Shown piece after piece: positions 1 to 10,801 of a stretch of 64,000 nt of DNA. Each line of letters opens with the position of its first letter. Position 1 is the stretch's first letter. The translations under genes and the position numbers were made by a program. The DNA is from Pontibacillus halophilus JSM 076056 = DSM 19796 (GTDB lineage Bacteria > Bacillota > Bacilli > Bacillales > BH030062), in assembly GCF_000425205.1 (NCBI RefSeq), contig NZ_AULI01000005.1:186001-250000 (forward strand), read 5' to 3'. The notes under the pieces were generated by a model. It was given only the letters and a program-made list of their open reading frames with translations, was not told the DNA's origin and did not search any database.

Positions 1-134
1 GAATTCCACTACGAATTACAGTAGGGAAGCGTGCTTCAGAAGGTGTTGTAGAATTTAAAGAACGCCTGACTGGAGAACAAGACGAAATCCACCAAGAAGA
101 ATTATTAAATCGAATTAACGCCTTTTATAAATAG
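1..134 (+). CDS. proS: Prolyl-tRNA synthetase, C-terminal end (partial)
   Basis: The gene enters from the left edge; about 43 codons remain, read from base 3 to the TAA-less stop TAG at 132. The visible residues include PLRITVGKRASEG and end in NRINAFYK, typical of the C-terminal anticodon-binding domain of bacterial ProS. The enzyme charges tRNA-Pro with proline in the cytoplasm. proS directly precedes polC in B. subtilis, which supports the call. Catalytic domains lie outside the window. Confidence 0.85.
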   Translation, partial: IPLRITVGKRASEGVVEFKERLTGEQDEIHQEELLNRINAFYK

Positions 135-144
135 GCTTCCTAAT

Positions 145-177
145 TAGGTACCTTCTGACAGGAGGTACCTATCTTTT
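145..177 (+). terminator. Intrinsic terminator after proS
   Basis: TAGGTACCT (145-153) pairs with AGGTACCTA (163-171), extended by a G-T and a C-G pair around a five-base loop, followed by TCTTTT. It separates proS from polC. Confidence 0.7.
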
Positions 178-202
178 GCTTTAAACCGGGGAGGAAATTA
201 GC

Positions 203-3200
203 ATGGCAAACCTGTCACAAAAAGAAAAAATGAGCGTGTTACTTGAACAGATTAATATGCCGGTAGAAGTAGTCGAGAACTATTTCAGCGAAAGTTACCT
301 GACACGTCTTGTAGTAAACAAAGTAACGAAAGAATGGATCTTTCAATTTCACATTGAGACCATCTTACCCCCAGATGTGTATCAACTCTTCTCATCCAAA
401 CTGATGGAAGCATTTCGTCATTTAGCAACCGTTCGCTGGTCTATCACGACAACCGATAAAACGTTGTCTGATGAGCAGATAGGTGATTATTGGCAGCATT
501 TTGTTCAATCAATTCCTGACCTGTCACCGGCGTATAAAGGGGTGCTCTATGAGCAAGTACCAGAGGTGGATGGAGGTAAACTTCACATCTATGCGCGGAA
601 CGGAGCTGAATCAGAAGCATTGAAGAAGAGGCTAACAGAGCCTTTCCAACAATTCTGTACAATGGTGGGTGCTTCTCAATATGCGTTAACGATTAGCGTT
701 CGTTCATCAGAAGAAGACTTGAAGAAGTTTAGAGAACAGCGTTCAGAAGAAGACCGCACACTTGTACAGAAAGCCATTCATGATAAAGAGCAGAAATCAA
801 AAGATGATGAAGAAGTGTTACACGAAGGACCACTACTTCTTGGGTATAACATTAAGGAAGCCCCTGAACAAATGGAGACCATACAAGAAGAAGAGAATCG
901 TATGGTTATTCAAGGTCATATCTTTGATGTAGAAGTACGTGAATTACGCTCTGGCCGTAGCCTCTTGATCATTAAAATGACTGATTACACCGATTCACTT
1001 TCTGTGAAGATGTTCTCCCGTGGAGATGAAGACGTGGAGAAGTTCGGTCGTGTGAAGAAGGGCATGTGGGTGAAAGCGAAAGGAAAGATTCAAACCGATA
1101 ACTTCACGAACGAGTTAACGATGATGGCAAGCGACTTAAACGAAGTGAAGCCTGTGAAGCGTATGGACCAAGCGGCTGAAGGAGAAAAGCGTGTTGAGCT
1201 CCATGCACACACCGCTATGAGCCAGATGGATGCGACTGTATCTGCTTCGAGGCTAATTCAACAAGCGGCTGATTGGGGCCATAAGGCAATTGCCATTACT
1301 GACCACGGTGTTGTACAAGCCTATCCAGAAGCTTATAGCGCAGGTCAAAAGCACGGTGTGAAAGTGCTCTACGGGATTGAGGCGAACATTGTAGATGATG
1401 GTGTGCCGATTGCCTATTCAGAGCAAGACCGCAATCTTGCGACAGACGAATATGTTGTCTTTGACGTTGAGACAACAGGTCTTTCCGCAGTTTATGACAC
1501 CATTATTGAGCTTGCAGCAGTTAAGGTTCGAGAAGGAGAGATTGTTGACCGCTTTGAATCCTTTGCAAACCCCCACGAGCCATTGTCAGATACGACAACG
1601 GAGTTAACAGGTATTACAGACGACATGGTGAAAGATGCACCAGAAGTAGAGCAAGTGATTGAGGATTTCTACCAATGGATGGGTGATTCTATACTAGTCG
1701 CCCACAACGCAAGCTTTGATATGGGCTTCTTGAACGCAGGACTTGAGAAGATAGGCCGCGAGCATGCGAAGAACCCGGTCATTGATACACTTGAGCTAGC
1801 ACGTCTCTTATTACCAAATTTGAAGAATCACCGACTCAATACGCTTTGTAAACAATTCGACATTGAGTTAACCCAGCACCACCGTGCAATTTATGATGCT
1901 GAGGCAACTGGATATTTAATGTGGAAGCTTGTGAAAGAAGCTGCGAAGAAAAAAGAGATCCATAATCATAATGAGCTTAATAAATACATGGGCGAAGGCA
2001 ATGCTTATCAACGAGCGCGTCCATTCCATGCCATTCTGCTTGCACAAACGCAAGAAGGCTTGAAAAATATTTATAAGCTTGTTTCTATGGCTCATGTGAA
2101 CTATTTCTATCGTGTGCCTCGTATCCCAAGGTCTCAGTTGAACAAGCTGCGTGAAGGCGTTCTTGTAGGCTCTGGATGTGACAAAGGTGAAGTCTTTGAA
2201 GCCATGATGCAGAAATCAAAGGACGAAGCGGCACGAGTGGCTCAATTCTATGACTACATTGAAATTCAGCCACCATCAAATTACTATCACCTGATTGAGA
2301 AGGAACTCGTGCGAAATGAAGCACATTTATATGATATATTAAAGAATCTTGTAGACATGGCTGATGAATTAGGAAAGCCAGCGGTAGCAACAGGAAATAC
2401 GCACTACATTGACCCTCATGAGAAAATGTACCGGAAAATTCTCGTTGCTTCTCAAAGCGGAAATCCATTGAATCGACAGACACAGCCAGACGTACATTTT
2501 AAAACGACACCAGAGATGATTGAATCGTTCAAGTTTCTCGGAGTCGATAAAGCGAAAGAAGTCGTTGTTGCGAACACACAAAAAGTCGCAGACATGGTCG
2601 ATGATGTGAAGCCGGTGAAAGATGATTTATATACTCCGAACATTGAAGGGGCTAACGACGAAATTCGTCAAATGAGTTACGACCGAGCAAAGAGTATCTA
2701 TGGTGAACCTGTTCCAGAGATCGTAACGAAGCGATTAGAGAAAGAGCTTGAGAGTATCATTGGGAACGGATTTGCCGTTATTTATTTAATCTCACAGAAG
2801 ATTGTTAAGAAATCCTTAGACGATGGGTATCTTGTAGGTTCGAGGGGGTCCGTTGGTTCCTCGCTCGTTGCGACGATGACGGAGATTACAGAGGTAAACC
2901 CTCTTCCGCCACATTACGTTTGTCCACAGTGTCAGAAGTCTGAATTCTTCACAGATGGTTCTGTAAGTTCAGGTTACGACTTACCTGAGAAAGATTGTCC
3001 TGATTGTAACGTTCCATATGTGAAAGACGGACAGGACATTCCGTTTGAAACGTTCCTTGGATTTAAAGGTGACAAAGTTCCGGATATTGACTTGAACTTC
3101 TCTGGGGAGTATCAGCCACGTGCGCACAACTATACGAAAGTTCTATTCGGAGAAGAGAATGTCTATCGTGCCGGTACGATTGGTACAGTAGCTGAGAAGA

Positions 3201-4501
3201 CGGCCTTTGGCTATGTGAAAGGCTACGCTGGAGACCATGACCTTCACTTTAAGAATGCCGAAGTAGAACGTCTTGTCCAAGGGTGTACCGGAGTGAAGCG
3301 AACAACAGGACAACACCCAGGTGGAATCATTGTTGTTCCAGATGATCAAGAGATTTACGATTTTACGCCAATCCAATATCCGGCGGATGATAAAACGTCT
3401 GAATGGATGACGACGCATTTTGACTTCCACTCTATTCACGATAACTTGTTAAAGTTAGATATTCTTGGGCACGATGACCCAACTGTTATCCGTATGTTGC
3501 AAGATTTGAGTGGCATTGATCCGAAGACTATCCCGACAGATGACCCTGAGGTTATGAAGATTTTCAGTGGACCAGAAGTGCTTGGCGTCGCACCTGAAGA
3601 CATTATGTGTAAGACAGGCACGCTCGGTGTACCTGAGTTTGGTACGCGATTTGTAAGGCAGATGCTAGAAGATACAAAGCCATCAACCTTCTCTGAACTT
3701 GTCATTATTTCAGGCCTTTCCCACGGTACGGATGTATGGCTAGGAAATGCCGACCAGCTTATTAATGATGGAATTTGTACCATATCTGAAGTAATCGGAT
3801 GTCGTGATGACATCATGGTTTATCTCATGCATAAAGGACTTGATCCTTCTATGGCTTTCACCATTATGGAGTTTGTTCGTAAAGGTCGCGGGTTGAAGGA
3901 TGAATGGATTGAAGAGATGAAGAAGCATGGTGTGCCGGACTGGTACATTGAGTCTTGTAAGAAGATTAAATACATGTTCCCGAAAGCACACGCAGCTGCC
4001 TATGTTCTTATGGCTGTAAGGATTGCATACTTCAAAGTTCACTATCCAATTTACTTCTACGCAGCATATAACACCGTACGTGCGAGTGATTTCGACATTG
4101 ATACGATGGTGAAAGGGAAAGATGCGATTGGAAAGCGTATCGAAGAGATTACTCAAAAAGGGCTAGATGCTACACCGAAAGAAAAGAGTTTACTCACCGT
4201 GTTGGAATTGGCACTTGAGATGACTGCGAGAGGGTACAAGTTCCAATCTGTTGATTTGTATCGCTCGAAAGCTTCTGAATTTATCGTCGAGGGCGACACG
4301 CTCATTCCTCCATTCAATTCGATTGATGGCCTAGGTACGAACGCGGCTATTAACATCGTGAATGCACGAGAGAATGGGGAGTTCTTGTCGAAAGAAGACT
4401 TGCGTGAACGGAGTCGTATTTCAAAGACCGTACTCGAATATTTAGACAATCACGGATGCTTAGAAGGTCTTCCGGACCAGAACCAGTTATCCTTGTTCTA
4501 A
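203..4501 (+). CDS. polC: DNA polymerase III alpha subunit, PolC type
   Basis: Replicative DNA polymerase of low-GC Gram-positives, 1432 residues against about 1437 in B. subtilis. Seen in order: N-terminal domain, OB fold (about 225-320), PHP domain beginning with [13 protein letters not shown] (about 330) that is split by an inserted DEDDh proofreading exonuclease (FDVETTGL near 420, HNASFDMGF near 500, [10 protein letters not shown] near 565), a zinc-finger region with CPQC and CPDC pairs near 910-940, the catalytic palm motif PDIDLNF near 957, and the C-terminal tau-binding end. The ATG follows GGGAGGAAA at a good distance. All key motifs look intact and there is no intein. Confidence 0.98.
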   Translation: MANLSQKEKMSVLLEQINMPVEVVENYFSESYLTRLVVNKVTKEWIFQFHIETILPPDVYQLFSSKLMEAFRHLATVRWSITTTDKTLSDEQIGDYWQHFVQSIPDLSPAYKGVLYEQVPEVDGGKLHIYARNGAESEALKKRLTEPFQQFCTMVGASQYALTISVRSSEEDLKKFREQRSEEDRTLVQKAIHDKEQKSKDDEEVLHEGPLLLGYNIKEAPEQMETIQEEENRMVIQGHIFDVEVRELRSGRSLLIIKMTDYTDSLSVKMFSRGDEDVEKFGRVKKGMWVKAKGKIQTDNFTNELTMMASDLNEVKPVKRMDQAAEGEKRVELHAHTAMSQMDATVSASRLIQQAADWGHKAIAITDHGVVQAYPEAYSAGQKHGVKVLYGIEANIVDDGVPIAYSEQDRNLATDEYVVFDVETTGLSAVYDTIIELAAVKVREGEIVDRFESFANPHEPLSDTTTELTGITDDMVKDAPEVEQVIEDFYQWMGDSILVAHNASFDMGFLNAGLEKIGREHAKNPVIDTLELARLLLPNLKNHRLNTLCKQFDIELTQHHRAIYDAEATGYLMWKLVKEAAKKKEIHNHNELNKYMGEGNAYQRARPFHAILLAQTQEGLKNIYKLVSMAHVNYFYRVPRIPRSQLNKLREGVLVGSGCDKGEVFEAMMQKSKDEAARVAQFYDYIEIQPPSNYYHLIEKELVRNEAHLYDILKNLVDMADELGKPAVATGNTHYIDPHEKMYRKILVASQSGNPLNRQTQPDVHFKTTPEMIESFKFLGVDKAKEVVVANTQKVADMVDDVKPVKDDLYTPNIEGANDEIRQMSYDRAKSIYGEPVPEIVTKRLEKELESIIGNGFAVIYLISQKIVKKSLDDGYLVGSRGSVGSSLVATMTEITEVNPLPPHYVCPQCQKSEFFTDGSVSSGYDLPEKDCPDCNVPYVKDGQDIPFETFLGFKGDKVPDIDLNFSGEYQPRAHNYTKVLFGEENVYRAGTIGTVAEKTAFGYVKGYAGDHDLHFKNAEVERLVQGCTGVKRTTGQHPGGIIVVPDDQEIYDFTPIQYPADDKTSEWMTTHFDFHSIHDNLLKLDILGHDDPTVIRMLQDLSGIDPKTIPTDDPEVMKIFSGPEVLGVAPEDIMCKTGTLGVPEFGTRFVRQMLEDTKPSTFSELVIISGLSHGTDVWLGNADQLINDGICTISEVIGCRDDIMVYLMHKGLDPSMAFTIMEFVRKGRGLKDEWIEEMKKHGVPDWYIESCKKIKYMFPKAHAAAYVLMAVRIAYFKVHYPIYFYAAYNTVRASDFDIDTMVKGKDAIGKRIEEITQKGLDATPKEKSLLTVLELALEMTARGYKFQSVDLYRSKASEFIVEGDTLIPPFNSIDGLGTNAAINIVNARENGEFLSKEDLRERSRISKTVLEYLDNHGCLEGLPDQNQLSLF

Positions 4502-4509
4502 TACACGGC

Positions 4510-4538
4510 TTGCCATTCATGCTGATGTATGGTATATT
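4510..4538 (+). promoter_or_regulatory. Sigma-A promoter of the rimP-nusA-infB operon
   Basis: TTGCCA (4510-4515), a 17-base spacer, and TATATT (4533-4538) preceded by an extended TG. It starts nine bases after the polC stop. Two terminator-like hairpins lie between it and rimP, so the transcript would have to pass both. Confidence 0.65.
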
Positions 4539-4571
4539 TCAAGAGGTATGACATAAGATACGACTAGACTT

Positions 4572-4595
4572 AAAGAGTGGGGTAACCCACTCTTT
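4572..4595 (+). terminator. First leader hairpin before rimP
   Basis: AAAGAGTGGG (4572-4581) pairs perfectly with CCCACTCTTT (4586-4595) around a GTAA loop. The following bases are TTCGTATTAC-like rather than a run of T, so alone it would be a weak terminator. It lies downstream of the promoter at 4510. Confidence 0.5.
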
Positions 4596-4627
4596 CGTAT
4601 TACTTACTACCTTTGTTTTTGATGTTA

Positions 4628-4658
4628 TTCCCTGCTGACTTGCCAGCAGGGAATTTTT
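4628..4658 (+). terminator. Second leader hairpin / intrinsic terminator before rimP
   Basis: TTCCCTGCTG (4628-4637) pairs with CAGCAGGGAA (4644-4653) around a six-base loop and is followed by five T. It is a good intrinsic terminator located between the promoter at 4510 and the rimP ribosome site at 4688, hence a candidate attenuator. Confidence 0.7.
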
Positions 4659-4703
4659 GACGTCAAAATATACAGAGTATTACAGTAAAGGAGGGAGCTC
4701 AAA

Positions 4704-5180
4704 TTGGGTAATCCTGATATGAAGCAGATAACAGAAAGGCTCGTGCAGCCAATTGTAGATGACATGAACCTTGAACTCGTAGATGTGGAGTTTACACAGG
4801 AAGGGAAGAATTGGTTCCTGCGTGTCTACGTAGACAAGGAAGGTGGCATTGACATCGAAGAGTGCGGCCAGGTCAGTGAGCAACTTAGTGAGAAACTAGA
4901 TGAGGAAGATCCCATTACCTTCCCTTACTTTTTAGAAGTAGCATCACCAGGAGCTGAGCGTCCTTTAACTAAGAAAGAAGATTTCGAACAACATGTGGGA
5001 CACCAGGTTCATGTGAAGCTCTATAATAAGATTGATGACGAAAAAGAATTTGAAGGGAAGCTTATTTCCTTCGAAAACGATACCGCTTCAATTGAAATCA
5101 AAGTAAAAACGAGAAAGAAAACAGTTGAGGTTCCATACGAGAATATCGCCAAAGCTCGACTAGCAGTTAGTTTTAATTAA
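4704..5180 (+). CDS. rimP: Ribosome maturation factor RimP
   Basis: Assists maturation of the 30S ribosomal subunit. The 158-residue protein has the RimP pattern: N-terminal alpha/beta domain with ITERLVQPIVDDMNLELVDV and FLRVYVDKEGGI, the conserved YFLEVASPGAERPLTK segment near 70-90, and a C-terminal Sm-like beta domain. The start is TTG at 4704, eight bases after AAGGAGGG. It is the first gene of a compact operon continuing into nusA; the intergenic gap is 14 bases. Confidence 0.95.
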   Translation: MGNPDMKQITERLVQPIVDDMNLELVDVEFTQEGKNWFLRVYVDKEGGIDIEECGQVSEQLSEKLDEEDPITFPYFLEVASPGAERPLTKKEDFEQHVGHQVHVKLYNKIDDEKEFEGKLISFENDTASIEIKVKTRKKTVEVPYENIAKARLAVSFN

Positions 5181-5194
5181 AGGGGGCCACTACG

Positions 5195-6325
5195 GTGAGT
5201 AGCGAGCTATTTGACGCAATTGATTATTTAGAGAAAGAAAAAGGCATTAACAAAGAAGTGCTCATGGAAGCACTTGAAGCTGCCTTAATCTCTGCTTATA
5301 AGAAAAACTTTAAATCAGCTACAAATGTACGCGTTGATTTAGATGAAAAATCCGGTGGCATGTACGTTTACGCTCGTAAACAGATTGTTGAGGAAGTGCT
5401 TGATCCTCAACAGGAAATGTCCATTGACGAAGCAAAGAAAATCGATCCAAACTACGACATTGATGACGTACTTGAGATTGAAGTAACACCGAAAGATTTC
5501 GGTCGTATTGCAGCACAAGCGGCTAAGCAAGTCGTCACACAGCGTGTTCGTGAGGCGGAGCGAGGTGTAATCTTTAGTGAGTATGTTGACCGTGAAGATG
5601 ATGTCATGACTGGCATTATTCAACGTAAGGATGCTCGTTTTACTTACATTAATTTAGGTAAAGTAGAAGCACGTCTTCCAGTTGCAGAACAAATGCCAAC
5701 AGAAGAATATCACGTGCATGACCGCATTAAAGTGTATGTGACTAAAGTTGAGAACTCAAACAAGGGTCCTCATATCTACGTGTCCCGTACACACCCAGGT
5801 CTATTGAAGCGTCTCTTTGAGATGGAGGTTCCTGAAATTTACGACGGCACAGTTGAAATTACTTCTGTTGCTCGTGAAGCGGGAGACCGCTCTAAGATTT
5901 CTGTATACGCTCCAGACCCTGAGATTGATCCAGTAGGTTCTTGTGTAGGTCAGCGCGGTGGTCGTGTACAAGCAATTGTAAACGAATTAAAAGGCGAGAA
6001 AATTGATATTGTTCAATGGTCTGAAGACCCAGTTGTATACGTATCAAATGCCCTTAGCCCTGCTAAAGTATTGAAAGTACTTGTAGAGGAAGAGGACAAA
6101 GCAACAACTGTGATTGTTCCTGACTATCAACTCTCTCTTGCCATCGGTAAGCGCGGTCAAAACGCACGTCTAGCTGCGAAATTGACTGGTTGGAAGATTG
6201 ACATTAAGAGTGAAACAGAAGCTCGTGAAGAAGGCCTGCTTGCTCAAGATGAAGAAATTAACGAAGAAGACATTGTAGAAGATTCCTTCTACTCTGCGAT
6301 TGAAGATAATCCTTTCCATGACTAA
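5195..6325 (+). CDS. nusA: Transcription termination/antitermination factor NusA
   Basis: RNA polymerase accessory protein that slows elongation and promotes hairpin-dependent termination. It has 376 residues; B. subtilis NusA has 371. Domains in order: N-terminal polymerase-binding domain (1-125), S1 domain (about 130-200, EARLPVAEQMP), then two KH domains with the signatures SCVGQRGGRVQAIVNEL and AIGKRGQNARLAAKL. The acidic repeat domains of proteobacterial NusA are absent, as usual in Bacillota. Start GTG after GGGGG. The leader upstream of rimP may allow NusA to limit its own synthesis. Confidence 0.97.
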   Translation: MSSELFDAIDYLEKEKGINKEVLMEALEAALISAYKKNFKSATNVRVDLDEKSGGMYVYARKQIVEEVLDPQQEMSIDEAKKIDPNYDIDDVLEIEVTPKDFGRIAAQAAKQVVTQRVREAERGVIFSEYVDREDDVMTGIIQRKDARFTYINLGKVEARLPVAEQMPTEEYHVHDRIKVYVTKVENSNKGPHIYVSRTHPGLLKRLFEMEVPEIYDGTVEITSVAREAGDRSKISVYAPDPEIDPVGSCVGQRGGRVQAIVNELKGEKIDIVQWSEDPVVYVSNALSPAKVLKVLVEEEDKATTVIVPDYQLSLAIGKRGQNARLAAKLTGWKIDIKSETEAREEGLLAQDEEINEEDIVEDSFYSAIEDNPFHD

Positions 6326-6337
6326 GGAGGTATGAGC

Positions 6338-6616
6338 ATGAGTACTTCCAAGAAGCAGCCACTACGTAAGTGTGTGGTAACGAAAGAAATGTTTCCAAAG
6401 AAGAGCCTCATTCGCGTAGTACGAAACAAAGAAGGGGAAGTCTTCGTAGATGAAACCGGGAAGAAGAATGGACGCGGAGCGTATGTTTCAAAAGATGAAG
6501 GGGTCATCGAAACAGCGCGCACAAAGAACATTCTCTCAACCCATTTAAATGCGAAAGTAGACAGCTCTCTATACGATGAGCTACTGTCTATAGTTAAGGG
6601 GAACAAGAGTGAATAG
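6338..6616 (+). CDS. rnpM: RNase P modulator RnpM (YlxR family)
   Basis: Small basic RNA-binding protein of the YlxR family; the B. subtilis member was recently described as a modulator of RNase P and named RnpM. The 92-residue product carries RKCVVTKEMFPKKSLIRVV near the start and the hallmark GRGAYV. I start at ATG 6338, seven bases after AAGGAGG, not at ATG 6332, which abuts that site. It overlaps ylxQ by eight bases, so translation is probably coupled. Confidence 0.9.
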   Translation: MSTSKKQPLRKCVVTKEMFPKKSLIRVVRNKEGEVFVDETGKKNGRGAYVSKDEGVIETARTKNILSTHLNAKVDSSLYDELLSIVKGNKSE

Positions 6617-6908
6617 TCCTTATTTAAATGTGTTAGGCATCGCAGCCCGTGCACGGAAACTTACGTTCGGGGAAGATGCAATTGTGCGTGATATTCAACA
6701 AAAACGAGCCTACTTGGTTTTGTTAGCGAACGATACAGGAAAAAACACTAAGAAGAAGCTAATGGACAAATGTCAATCTTATGGAGTGCCGATTCGTGAA
6801 GTCGATGACCGCGACACGTTATCCAATGCGATTGGTAAAACCGGTAGAGTAGCAGTAGCTATTACAGATCGTGGTTTCGCATCTAAAATCACATCTATGC
6901 TCGATTGA
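6609..6908 (+). CDS. ylxQ: L7Ae-family ribosomal/K-turn-binding protein YlxQ
   Basis: 99 residues of the L7Ae/L30e fold, a family that binds RNA kink-turns. The pattern [29 protein letters not shown] and the C-terminal [11 protein letters not shown] is characteristic of YlxQ. Start GTG 6609 lies inside the end of rnpM and follows AAGGGGA. Sitting between rnpM and infB in the nusA operon is the standard Bacillaceae arrangement. Its exact RNA target in this organism cannot be told from sequence. Confidence 0.9.
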   Translation: MNSPYLNVLGIAARARKLTFGEDAIVRDIQQKRAYLVLLANDTGKNTKKKLMDKCQSYGVPIREVDDRDTLSNAIGKTGRVAVAITDRGFASKITSMLD

Positions 6909-6928
6909 ATCTATTCGGGGGTGATGGA

Positions 6929-8989
6929 ATGGCAAAAATGCGTGTGTACGAATATGCCAAAGAGCGAAACGTTTCCAGTAAAGAAGTGTTGACGAAGCTT
7001 GGGGAGTTGAAGATCGAAGTGACGAACCATATGTCTACACTTACAGACGAAACGAAAAAGAACTTAGATAAAGTATTCGCACCATCCAAAGACGAGACAT
7101 CAAAGCCAAAGGCGAATAAAACTAAAACTACTAAAAAGGGTGACCACGTGAGAAAAGGTAAACAGAACAACCAGAATCAGAAGCGGAATCAAAATCAAGG
7201 AGGACAACGACCTCAACGTCAGCAAAAGCCAACACCTGAAAAGATTACATTCAGTGGGTCTTTAACAGTTGCAGAATTAGCAGAAAAGCTGAATAAAGAT
7301 TCTTCTGAGATCATTAAGAAATTAATGTCTTTAGGTGTTATGGCAACGAAAAACCAAGACCTCGATGCAGACTCAATTGAGCTTATCTGCGGAGAGTTTA
7401 ATGTTGAGGTTGAAGAAGAGGTTGTCGTTGATGAAACAGACCTAGATGTGTACATTAACGAAGAGGATGCACCTGAAAACCTTCAGATTCGTCCTTCAGT
7501 TGTGACAATCATGGGACACGTTGACCATGGTAAAACGACTCTTCTAGACACAATTCGTAAAACGAAAGTGACAGAAGGGGAAGCTGGCGGTATTACGCAG
7601 CATATCGGGGCTTACCAAGTTGAAGAAAACGGTAAACCTATTACATTCCTTGATACTCCAGGCCACGCTGCCTTTACTAGCATGCGTTCCCGTGGGGCTC
7701 AAGTTACAGATATCGCAATCATCGTCGTTGCGGCGGATGATGGTGTTATGCCACAAACTGTTGAAGCGATTAACCACGCGAAAGCAGCCGAGGTACCAAT
7801 CATTGTCGCTGTAAACAAAATGGATAAAGAAGGCGCTAACCCGGACCGAGTGAAGCAAGAGCTTATGGAATATGAACTTGTTCCAGAAGAATTCGGTGGG
7901 GAGACAATCTTCGTACACCTTTCTGCTGTTAAAGGGGAAGGCATCGACGACCTACTTGAAATGATTGTATTGGTTAGCGAAGTAGAAGAATTTAAAGCCA
8001 ACCCGAACCGTGCCGCTACAGGTACTGTAATCGAGGCGCAACTTGACAAAGGGCGTGGCTCTGTCGCTACCCTTCTTGTTCAGAACGGGACATTAAACGT
8101 AGGGGATTCCCTCGTAGTTGGAAACACATTTGGTCGCGTTCGTGCCATGGTTAACGACATCGGCCGTCGCGTGAAGACTGCTCCACCTAGCACACCAGTA
8201 GAAATCACTGGCTTGAGTGATGTTCCTGAAGCGGGCGACCGTTTCGTTGTGTTTGAAGACGAGAAGAAAGCTCGTTCTGTAGGGGAAGCACGTCAACAAC
8301 GCAAGATTGTAGAGAATCGTGGAGATAATACTAAAGTAAGCCTTGATGATCTGTTTGAACAGATTAAGCAAGGGGAAATGAAAGAAATTAATGTCATCAT
8401 TAAAGCAGACGTACAAGGTTCTGCAGAAGCGTTGGCGTCCTCTCTACAGCAAATTGATGTAGAAGGCGTTAAAGTGAAAATTATTCACAAAGGCGCTGGT
8501 GCTGTAACAGAATCAGACGTAATCCTTGCGTCAGCATCTAATGCGATTGTTGTTGGATTCAACGTACGTCCAGAGCCAAATGCGAAGCGTACAGCTGAAA
8601 CTGAGAAGGTAGACATTCGTCTTCACCGTATCATTTATAAAGTTATGGAAGAGATTGAAGCTGCTATGAAAGGAATGCTTGACCCAGAATTCGAAGAGAA
8701 AGTAATTGGTCAAGCAGAAGTCCGTGAAACGTTTAAAGTTTCTAAAGTCGGTACGATTGCAGGTAGCTATGTAATCGATGGTAAAATCACGCGTAACTCT
8801 TCTATCCGTCTAATTCGTGATGGCGTTGTTCAAACTGAAGGTGAGATTGACGCGCTAAAACGTTATAAAGATGACGTAAAAGAAGTAGACAAAGGCTATG
8901 AGTGTGGAATTACGATTAAGAACTTTAATGACATTAAAGAAGGCGACATCATTGAAGCTTATGTCATGGAAGAAATTAAACGCACATGA
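6929..8989 (+). CDS. infB: Translation initiation factor IF-2
   Basis: GTPase that brings fMet-tRNA to the start codon. I place the start at ATG 6929 ([14 protein letters not shown]), preceded by GGGGGTGAT, giving 686 residues. After an N-terminal domain and a Lys/Gln/Asn-rich linker (about 55-110), the G domain begins near 185: G1 [10 protein letters not shown]3 DTPGHAAF, G4 NKMD, followed by domain II and the C-terminal fMet-binding domains. An in-frame GTG at 7148 with its own ribosome site (AAAAAGGGTGA) could give a shorter IF2-beta-like form. Confidence 0.97.
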   Translation: MAKMRVYEYAKERNVSSKEVLTKLGELKIEVTNHMSTLTDETKKNLDKVFAPSKDETSKPKANKTKTTKKGDHVRKGKQNNQNQKRNQNQGGQRPQRQQKPTPEKITFSGSLTVAELAEKLNKDSSEIIKKLMSLGVMATKNQDLDADSIELICGEFNVEVEEEVVVDETDLDVYINEEDAPENLQIRPSVVTIMGHVDHGKTTLLDTIRKTKVTEGEAGGITQHIGAYQVEENGKPITFLDTPGHAAFTSMRSRGAQVTDIAIIVVAADDGVMPQTVEAINHAKAAEVPIIVAVNKMDKEGANPDRVKQELMEYELVPEEFGGETIFVHLSAVKGEGIDDLLEMIVLVSEVEEFKANPNRAATGTVIEAQLDKGRGSVATLLVQNGTLNVGDSLVVGNTFGRVRAMVNDIGRRVKTAPPSTPVEITGLSDVPEAGDRFVVFEDEKKARSVGEARQQRKIVENRGDNTKVSLDDLFEQIKQGEMKEINVIIKADVQGSAEALASSLQQIDVEGVKVKIIHKGAGAVTESDVILASASNAIVVGFNVRPEPNAKRTAETEKVDIRLHRIIYKVMEEIEAAMKGMLDPEFEEKVIGQAEVRETFKVSKVGTIAGSYVIDGKITRNSSIRLIRDGVVQTEGEIDALKRYKDDVKEVDKGYECGITIKNFNDIKEGDIIEAYVMEEIKRT

Positions 8990-9264
8990 TTGGCTCTTTA
9001 GAAGTGGAATGTATCATCTATGATGCCCACTCTTTAAAGGAGAAGCGCTCGGTAATTAAACGAGTGCTTGTCCGAGCAAGCCAGGAATATAACGTTGCTG
9101 TCAGTGAACTGGATTACCAGGACCTCTGGCAGCGAACGTTATTAGGATTCGTCACGATCTCTAGTAGTAAGGTTAGTGCTGAGAAAGAATTAAACCGTGT
9201 GTTAGCTTTTCTTGACTCTTTCCCTGAAATTGAAGTGACGACGAATTCCTTTACTTGGCTTTAA
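8986..9264 (+). CDS. ylxP: DUF503 family protein YlxP
   Basis: 92-residue ferredoxin-like protein of the DUF503/YlxP family, found in nusA-infB operons of Bacillota; its role is not established. Visible: [22 protein letters not shown] at the N-terminus, conserved in the family, and [15 protein letters not shown] near the C-terminus. The ATG overlaps the infB stop (ATGA), with no strong ribosome site, pointing to translational coupling. It precedes rbfA by 30 bases, hinting at a role linked to ribosome assembly, which is only an inference. Confidence 0.88.
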   Translation: MIGSLEVECIIYDAHSLKEKRSVIKRVLVRASQEYNVAVSELDYQDLWQRTLLGFVTISSSKVSAEKELNRVLAFLDSFPEIEVTTNSFTWL

Positions 9265-9294
9265 ACACTGTCCTTAAGATTGAGGTGAACACAC

Positions 9295-9648
9295 ATGAGT
9301 GACTTACGTGCAAATCGTGTCGGAGAGCAAATGAAGAAAGAGCTTGGAGACATTATTAGCCGAAAGATTAAAGACCCACGCGTTGGGTTCGTTACCGTAA
9401 CAGATGTTAGTGTATCTGGTGACTTACAACAAGCTAAAGTCTATATCTCTGTACTTGGAGATGAGAATAAGACACAAGAGACGTTAGTTGGTTTAGCGAA
9501 GGCGAAAGGGTTCATCCGTTCTGAAATTGGGAAGCGAATCCGTCTTCGTAAGACGCCTGAGATTACATTTGAATTTGATGAAGCGATTGAGTATGGTAAC
9601 CGTATTGAAACGATTATCAATGACTTGAACGACTCATCTGATTCGTAA
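9295..9648 (+). CDS. rbfA: Ribosome-binding factor A
   Basis: Cold-shock and 16S rRNA maturation factor that binds the 30S neck region. The 117-residue product has the single KH-like domain typical of Rbf[26 protein letters not shown] at the N-terminus, [21 protein letters not shown], and the C-terminal [25 protein letters not shown] follows GAGGTGA at a good distance. It is the last gene before a roughly 215-base gap with a weak terminator. Confidence 0.95.
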   Translation: MSDLRANRVGEQMKKELGDIISRKIKDPRVGFVTVTDVSVSGDLQQAKVYISVLGDENKTQETLVGLAKAKGFIRSEIGKRIRLRKTPEITFEFDEAIEYGNRIETIINDLNDSSDS

Positions 9649-9748
9649 TCTGGTGTCGTGTTCAATGAGCGTTTAGAAGTCTTAACGTAGAACAAGACTG
9701 AAACCTCATTTTCTAAAACCCCAGCATACAAAAGTTAGTGGAACAGAT

Positions 9749-9777
9749 AGGATAGGCACCTTTGTCTATCCTTTTTC
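9749..9777 (+). terminator. Terminator after rbfA
   Basis: AGGATAG (9749-9755) pairs with CTATCCT (9766-9772) around a ten-base loop, then TTTTTC. It is short and AT-rich, probably partial. The rest of the gap 9649-9863 shows no clear promoter. Confidence 0.5.
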
Positions 9778-9863
9778 TATGAGTTATGAATACAACAGCA
9801 GTTCCTAGTAACAAGACGAAATAAAGACAGGCAACCAATCATCCATGAACAGGAGGCACTAGC

Positions 9864-10778
9864 ATGCATGGTATATTGCCATTATGGAAACCAAAAGGCA
9901 TGACCTCTCACGACTGTGTCAATCGTTTAAGACGCATACTTGGCACGAAAAAAGTCGGTCACACTGGAACGCTTGACCCAGATGTAGAAGGGGTATTGCC
10001 TATGTGTATAGGGATGGCAACTAAATTGGCATCCTATGTGACTGAATCAGCAAAGACGTATGAGGCAGAAGTCTATCTCGGGAAAGCAACTGAAACAGAA
10101 GATCGTGAAGGAGCTGTAATCGAAGAAGCTCAAGTGTCAACTGAGTTAACCATCGAACATGTACGAAACGTACTCGATGAATTTACTGGTCCTATTACGC
10201 AAATTCCTCCACTTTACTCTGCGGTACGTGTGAACGGAAAGCGTCTCTATGAATATGCTCGTGAAGGAATTGAAGTAGAACGCCCAGCGCGTGAAGTCAC
10301 CATTAGTTCTATTGAATTGATGGAAGAGAGACTTTCTTATACAGACGACGGAGGGGTTACATTCCCGATTCGAATAACATGCTCTAAAGGGACATACATA
10401 CGCACGTTATGTGTAGACATTGGAAGAGCGCTTGGTTATCCAGCTCATATGTCGAACTTGGTTCGAACAGCCTCAGGTTCCTTTGTTCAAGAAGAAGCGC
10501 TGACATTTGATGCGATTGAACGGTTCGCTGAATTAGGTGAAGTAGAACGGCATCTTGAGCCCCTTGAGAGAGGGATGCGTCACTACAGTCGTGTGACCGT
10601 CAAACCAGATCATGAAGAGAAAGTTTACCACGGTTCTGTCTTTCCAGTTCCAAAACAGTTGCCGAAGACGAATCCGTTTTGTATGATGAGTGAGGATGGA
10701 CGTATGCTTGCTATTTATCAAATCCATCCGACGAAACCGAATTTAATTAAGCCCGTTCGTGTATTTCAATACGAGTAG
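9864..10778 (+). CDS. truB: tRNA pseudouridine(55) synthase TruB
   Basis: Makes pseudouridine 55 in the T-loop of tRNAs. 304 residues, normal length. The catalytic motif GHTGTLDPDVEGVL places the nucleophilic aspartate at D38. Other family blocks are visible: YEAEVYLGKATETEDREG, QIPPLYSAVRVNGKRLYEYAREG and CSKGTYIRTLCVDIGRALG, followed by a C-terminal PUA-like region. ATG follows AGGAGGCA. ribF comes 23 bases later, the usual truB-ribF pairing. Confidence 0.97.
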   Translation: MHGILPLWKPKGMTSHDCVNRLRRILGTKKVGHTGTLDPDVEGVLPMCIGMATKLASYVTESAKTYEAEVYLGKATETEDREGAVIEEAQVSTELTIEHVRNVLDEFTGPITQIPPLYSAVRVNGKRLYEYAREGIEVERPAREVTISSIELMEERLSYTDDGGVTFPIRITCSKGTYIRTLCVDIGRALGYPAHMSNLVRTASGSFVQEEALTFDAIERFAELGEVERHLEPLERGMRHYSRVTVKPDHEEKVYHGSVFPVPKQLPKTNPFCMMSEDGRMLAIYQIHPTKPNLIKPVRVFQYE

Positions 10779-10801
10779 AACGGATAAAGTAGGTGAAGGC
10801 T

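Noticed and set aside
9649-9863. Possible small RNA between rbfA and truB
   Set aside because: Only a weak terminator and no promoter could be seen.
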